Positions 63,563 to 64,000 of a stretch of 64,000 nucleotides of DNA are shown here, piece after piece (positions within the stretch are counted from its first letter, which is position 1; each line of letters begins with the position of its first letter). Below the pieces are notes generated by a model, which was not told the DNA's origin, did no database searches, and saw only the letters and a list, made by a program, of their open reading frames with translations. The stretch covers positions 25,734 through 89,733 of the forward strand of contig NZ_CWHU01000002.1 of assembly GCF_001182725.1 (NCBI RefSeq), in the 5' to 3' direction. The DNA comes from Anaerococcus jeddahensis (GTDB taxonomy: Bacteria; Bacillota; Clostridia; Tissierellales; Peptoniphilaceae). A program made the position numbers and the translations under genes.

Positions 63563-64000
63563 GTGGCAGATAATAAAATTGTTGTTAATATTGCTGGCAT
63601 GGACTACACTTTGATAAGTGACCAAGACGAAAATCAAATTGAACAAATAGCAGCTTATGTCGACAAAAAAATAAAAGAAATCGACAACGACAAGCTAAGT
63701 CGTGAAAATCAATTGGTTTTGGCATCTTTAAATATTGCTGATGAAATGTATAAACTTTTAATTAAGCATAAAGATTTAAGAAAAAAAGCCGAAGAGCCTA
63801 TTGAAAATTATCCAAAAATAAAAGAAGCCTATGAAAATTTAGAAGAAGAAAATCAAAATATTAAAGATGATTTTGAAAAATCTAAGAAAGATTTTATGGA
63901 ATCAATGAAAAAAATTGACAATCTAAATTCTACGATAAATAGGCTTAATGCAGAAATTGATAAGAAAAATAAAATAAATAAATCCAAAGATGAAAATCTT
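63563..64000 (+). CDS. zapA: Cell division protein ZapA (cut by window end)
   Basis: Starts at GTG 63563 behind TTAGGAG and runs past the window with at least 146 residues. The N-terminal ZapA domain is VVNIAGMDYTLISDQDENQI and YVDKKIKEIDNDKLSRENQL then ASLNIADEMYKL. A long Glu/Lys coiled coil follows, longer than the ~90-residue Gram-negative form and typical of Firmicutes. ZapA bundles FtsZ. The frame is open at the edge. It follows pheT by 8 bp, as in many Firmicutes. Confidence 0.9.
   Translation, partial: MADNKIVVNIAGMDYTLISDQDENQIEQIAAYVDKKIKEIDNDKLSRENQLVLASLNIADEMYKLLIKHKDLRKKAEEPIENYPKIKEAYENLEEENQNIKDDFEKSKKDFMESMKKIDNLNSTINRLNAEIDKKNKINKSKDENL

Overview
The window is AT-rich, low-GC Gram-positive DNA. 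Strong GGAGG ribosome sites, the housekeeping gene order and heavy AAA/GAA/ATA codon use fit an anaerobic coccus of the Peptoniphilaceae (Anaerococcus or a relative). That assignment is inference; no rRNA gene is present. No tRNA gene or CRISPR array was seen.

Layout. (1) 1-15.9 kb is core chromosome: an IS3 transposase fragment, a subtilisin-like surface protein, then nfeD-floA, phoH-ybeY-dgkA/PAP2-cdd-era-recO-glyQ-glyS-ppsR (the order known from Bacillus) and guaA. (2) 15.87-44.2 kb is accessory DNA stacked at the 3' end of guaA. Three segments end in the same ~125-bp right-end sequence followed by a re-created guaA terminus (GAATGGGA). Segment A (15868-28667) is an integrated element. It carries a HEPN-type protein, an XRE repressor with DUF3800 and a candidate RNA, excisionase, tyrosine integrase, VapE-like replication ATPase, two MobC-like proteins and decayed DNA methyltransferases. 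Segment B (28668-40913) carries the potassium uptake system kdpFABC-kdpED, with the KdpD functions split over two proteins. Segment C (40914-44207) is a 3.3-kb remnant with a cation diffusion facilitator and broken restriction genes. (3) 44.2-64 kb is core again: an aspartate-to-pyruvate operon (aspA, transporter, racemase, LysR, fumC, malic enzyme), msrB, an aminotransferase, a PEPCK/HPr-kinase-like ATPase, an FAD oxidoreductase, infC-rpmI-rplT behind an L20-type leader, an rRNA methyltransferase, T-box-pheST and zapA (cut by the window end).

Two repeat families stand out. The first is a ~300-nt structured RNA candidate at the left end of all three guaA segments. It has a conserved loop (GACGAAAAGGA), stems whose sequence changes while pairing is kept, a conserved TAGTTCC motif and a terminator. 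The HEPN gene lies between two copies of the RNA's 3' motif. The second is a four-copy MITE-like element. In at least two copies a complete terminator hairpin stands on each side, as if insertion duplicated the terminator and left both neighbours terminated.

How the genes work together. The core clusters serve translation, RNA maturation, nucleotide salvage and lipid-carrier recycling. The accessory block offers K+ scavenging, defence-like genes and element maintenance. The aspartate operon encodes a full fermentative route from D/L-aspartate to pyruvate.
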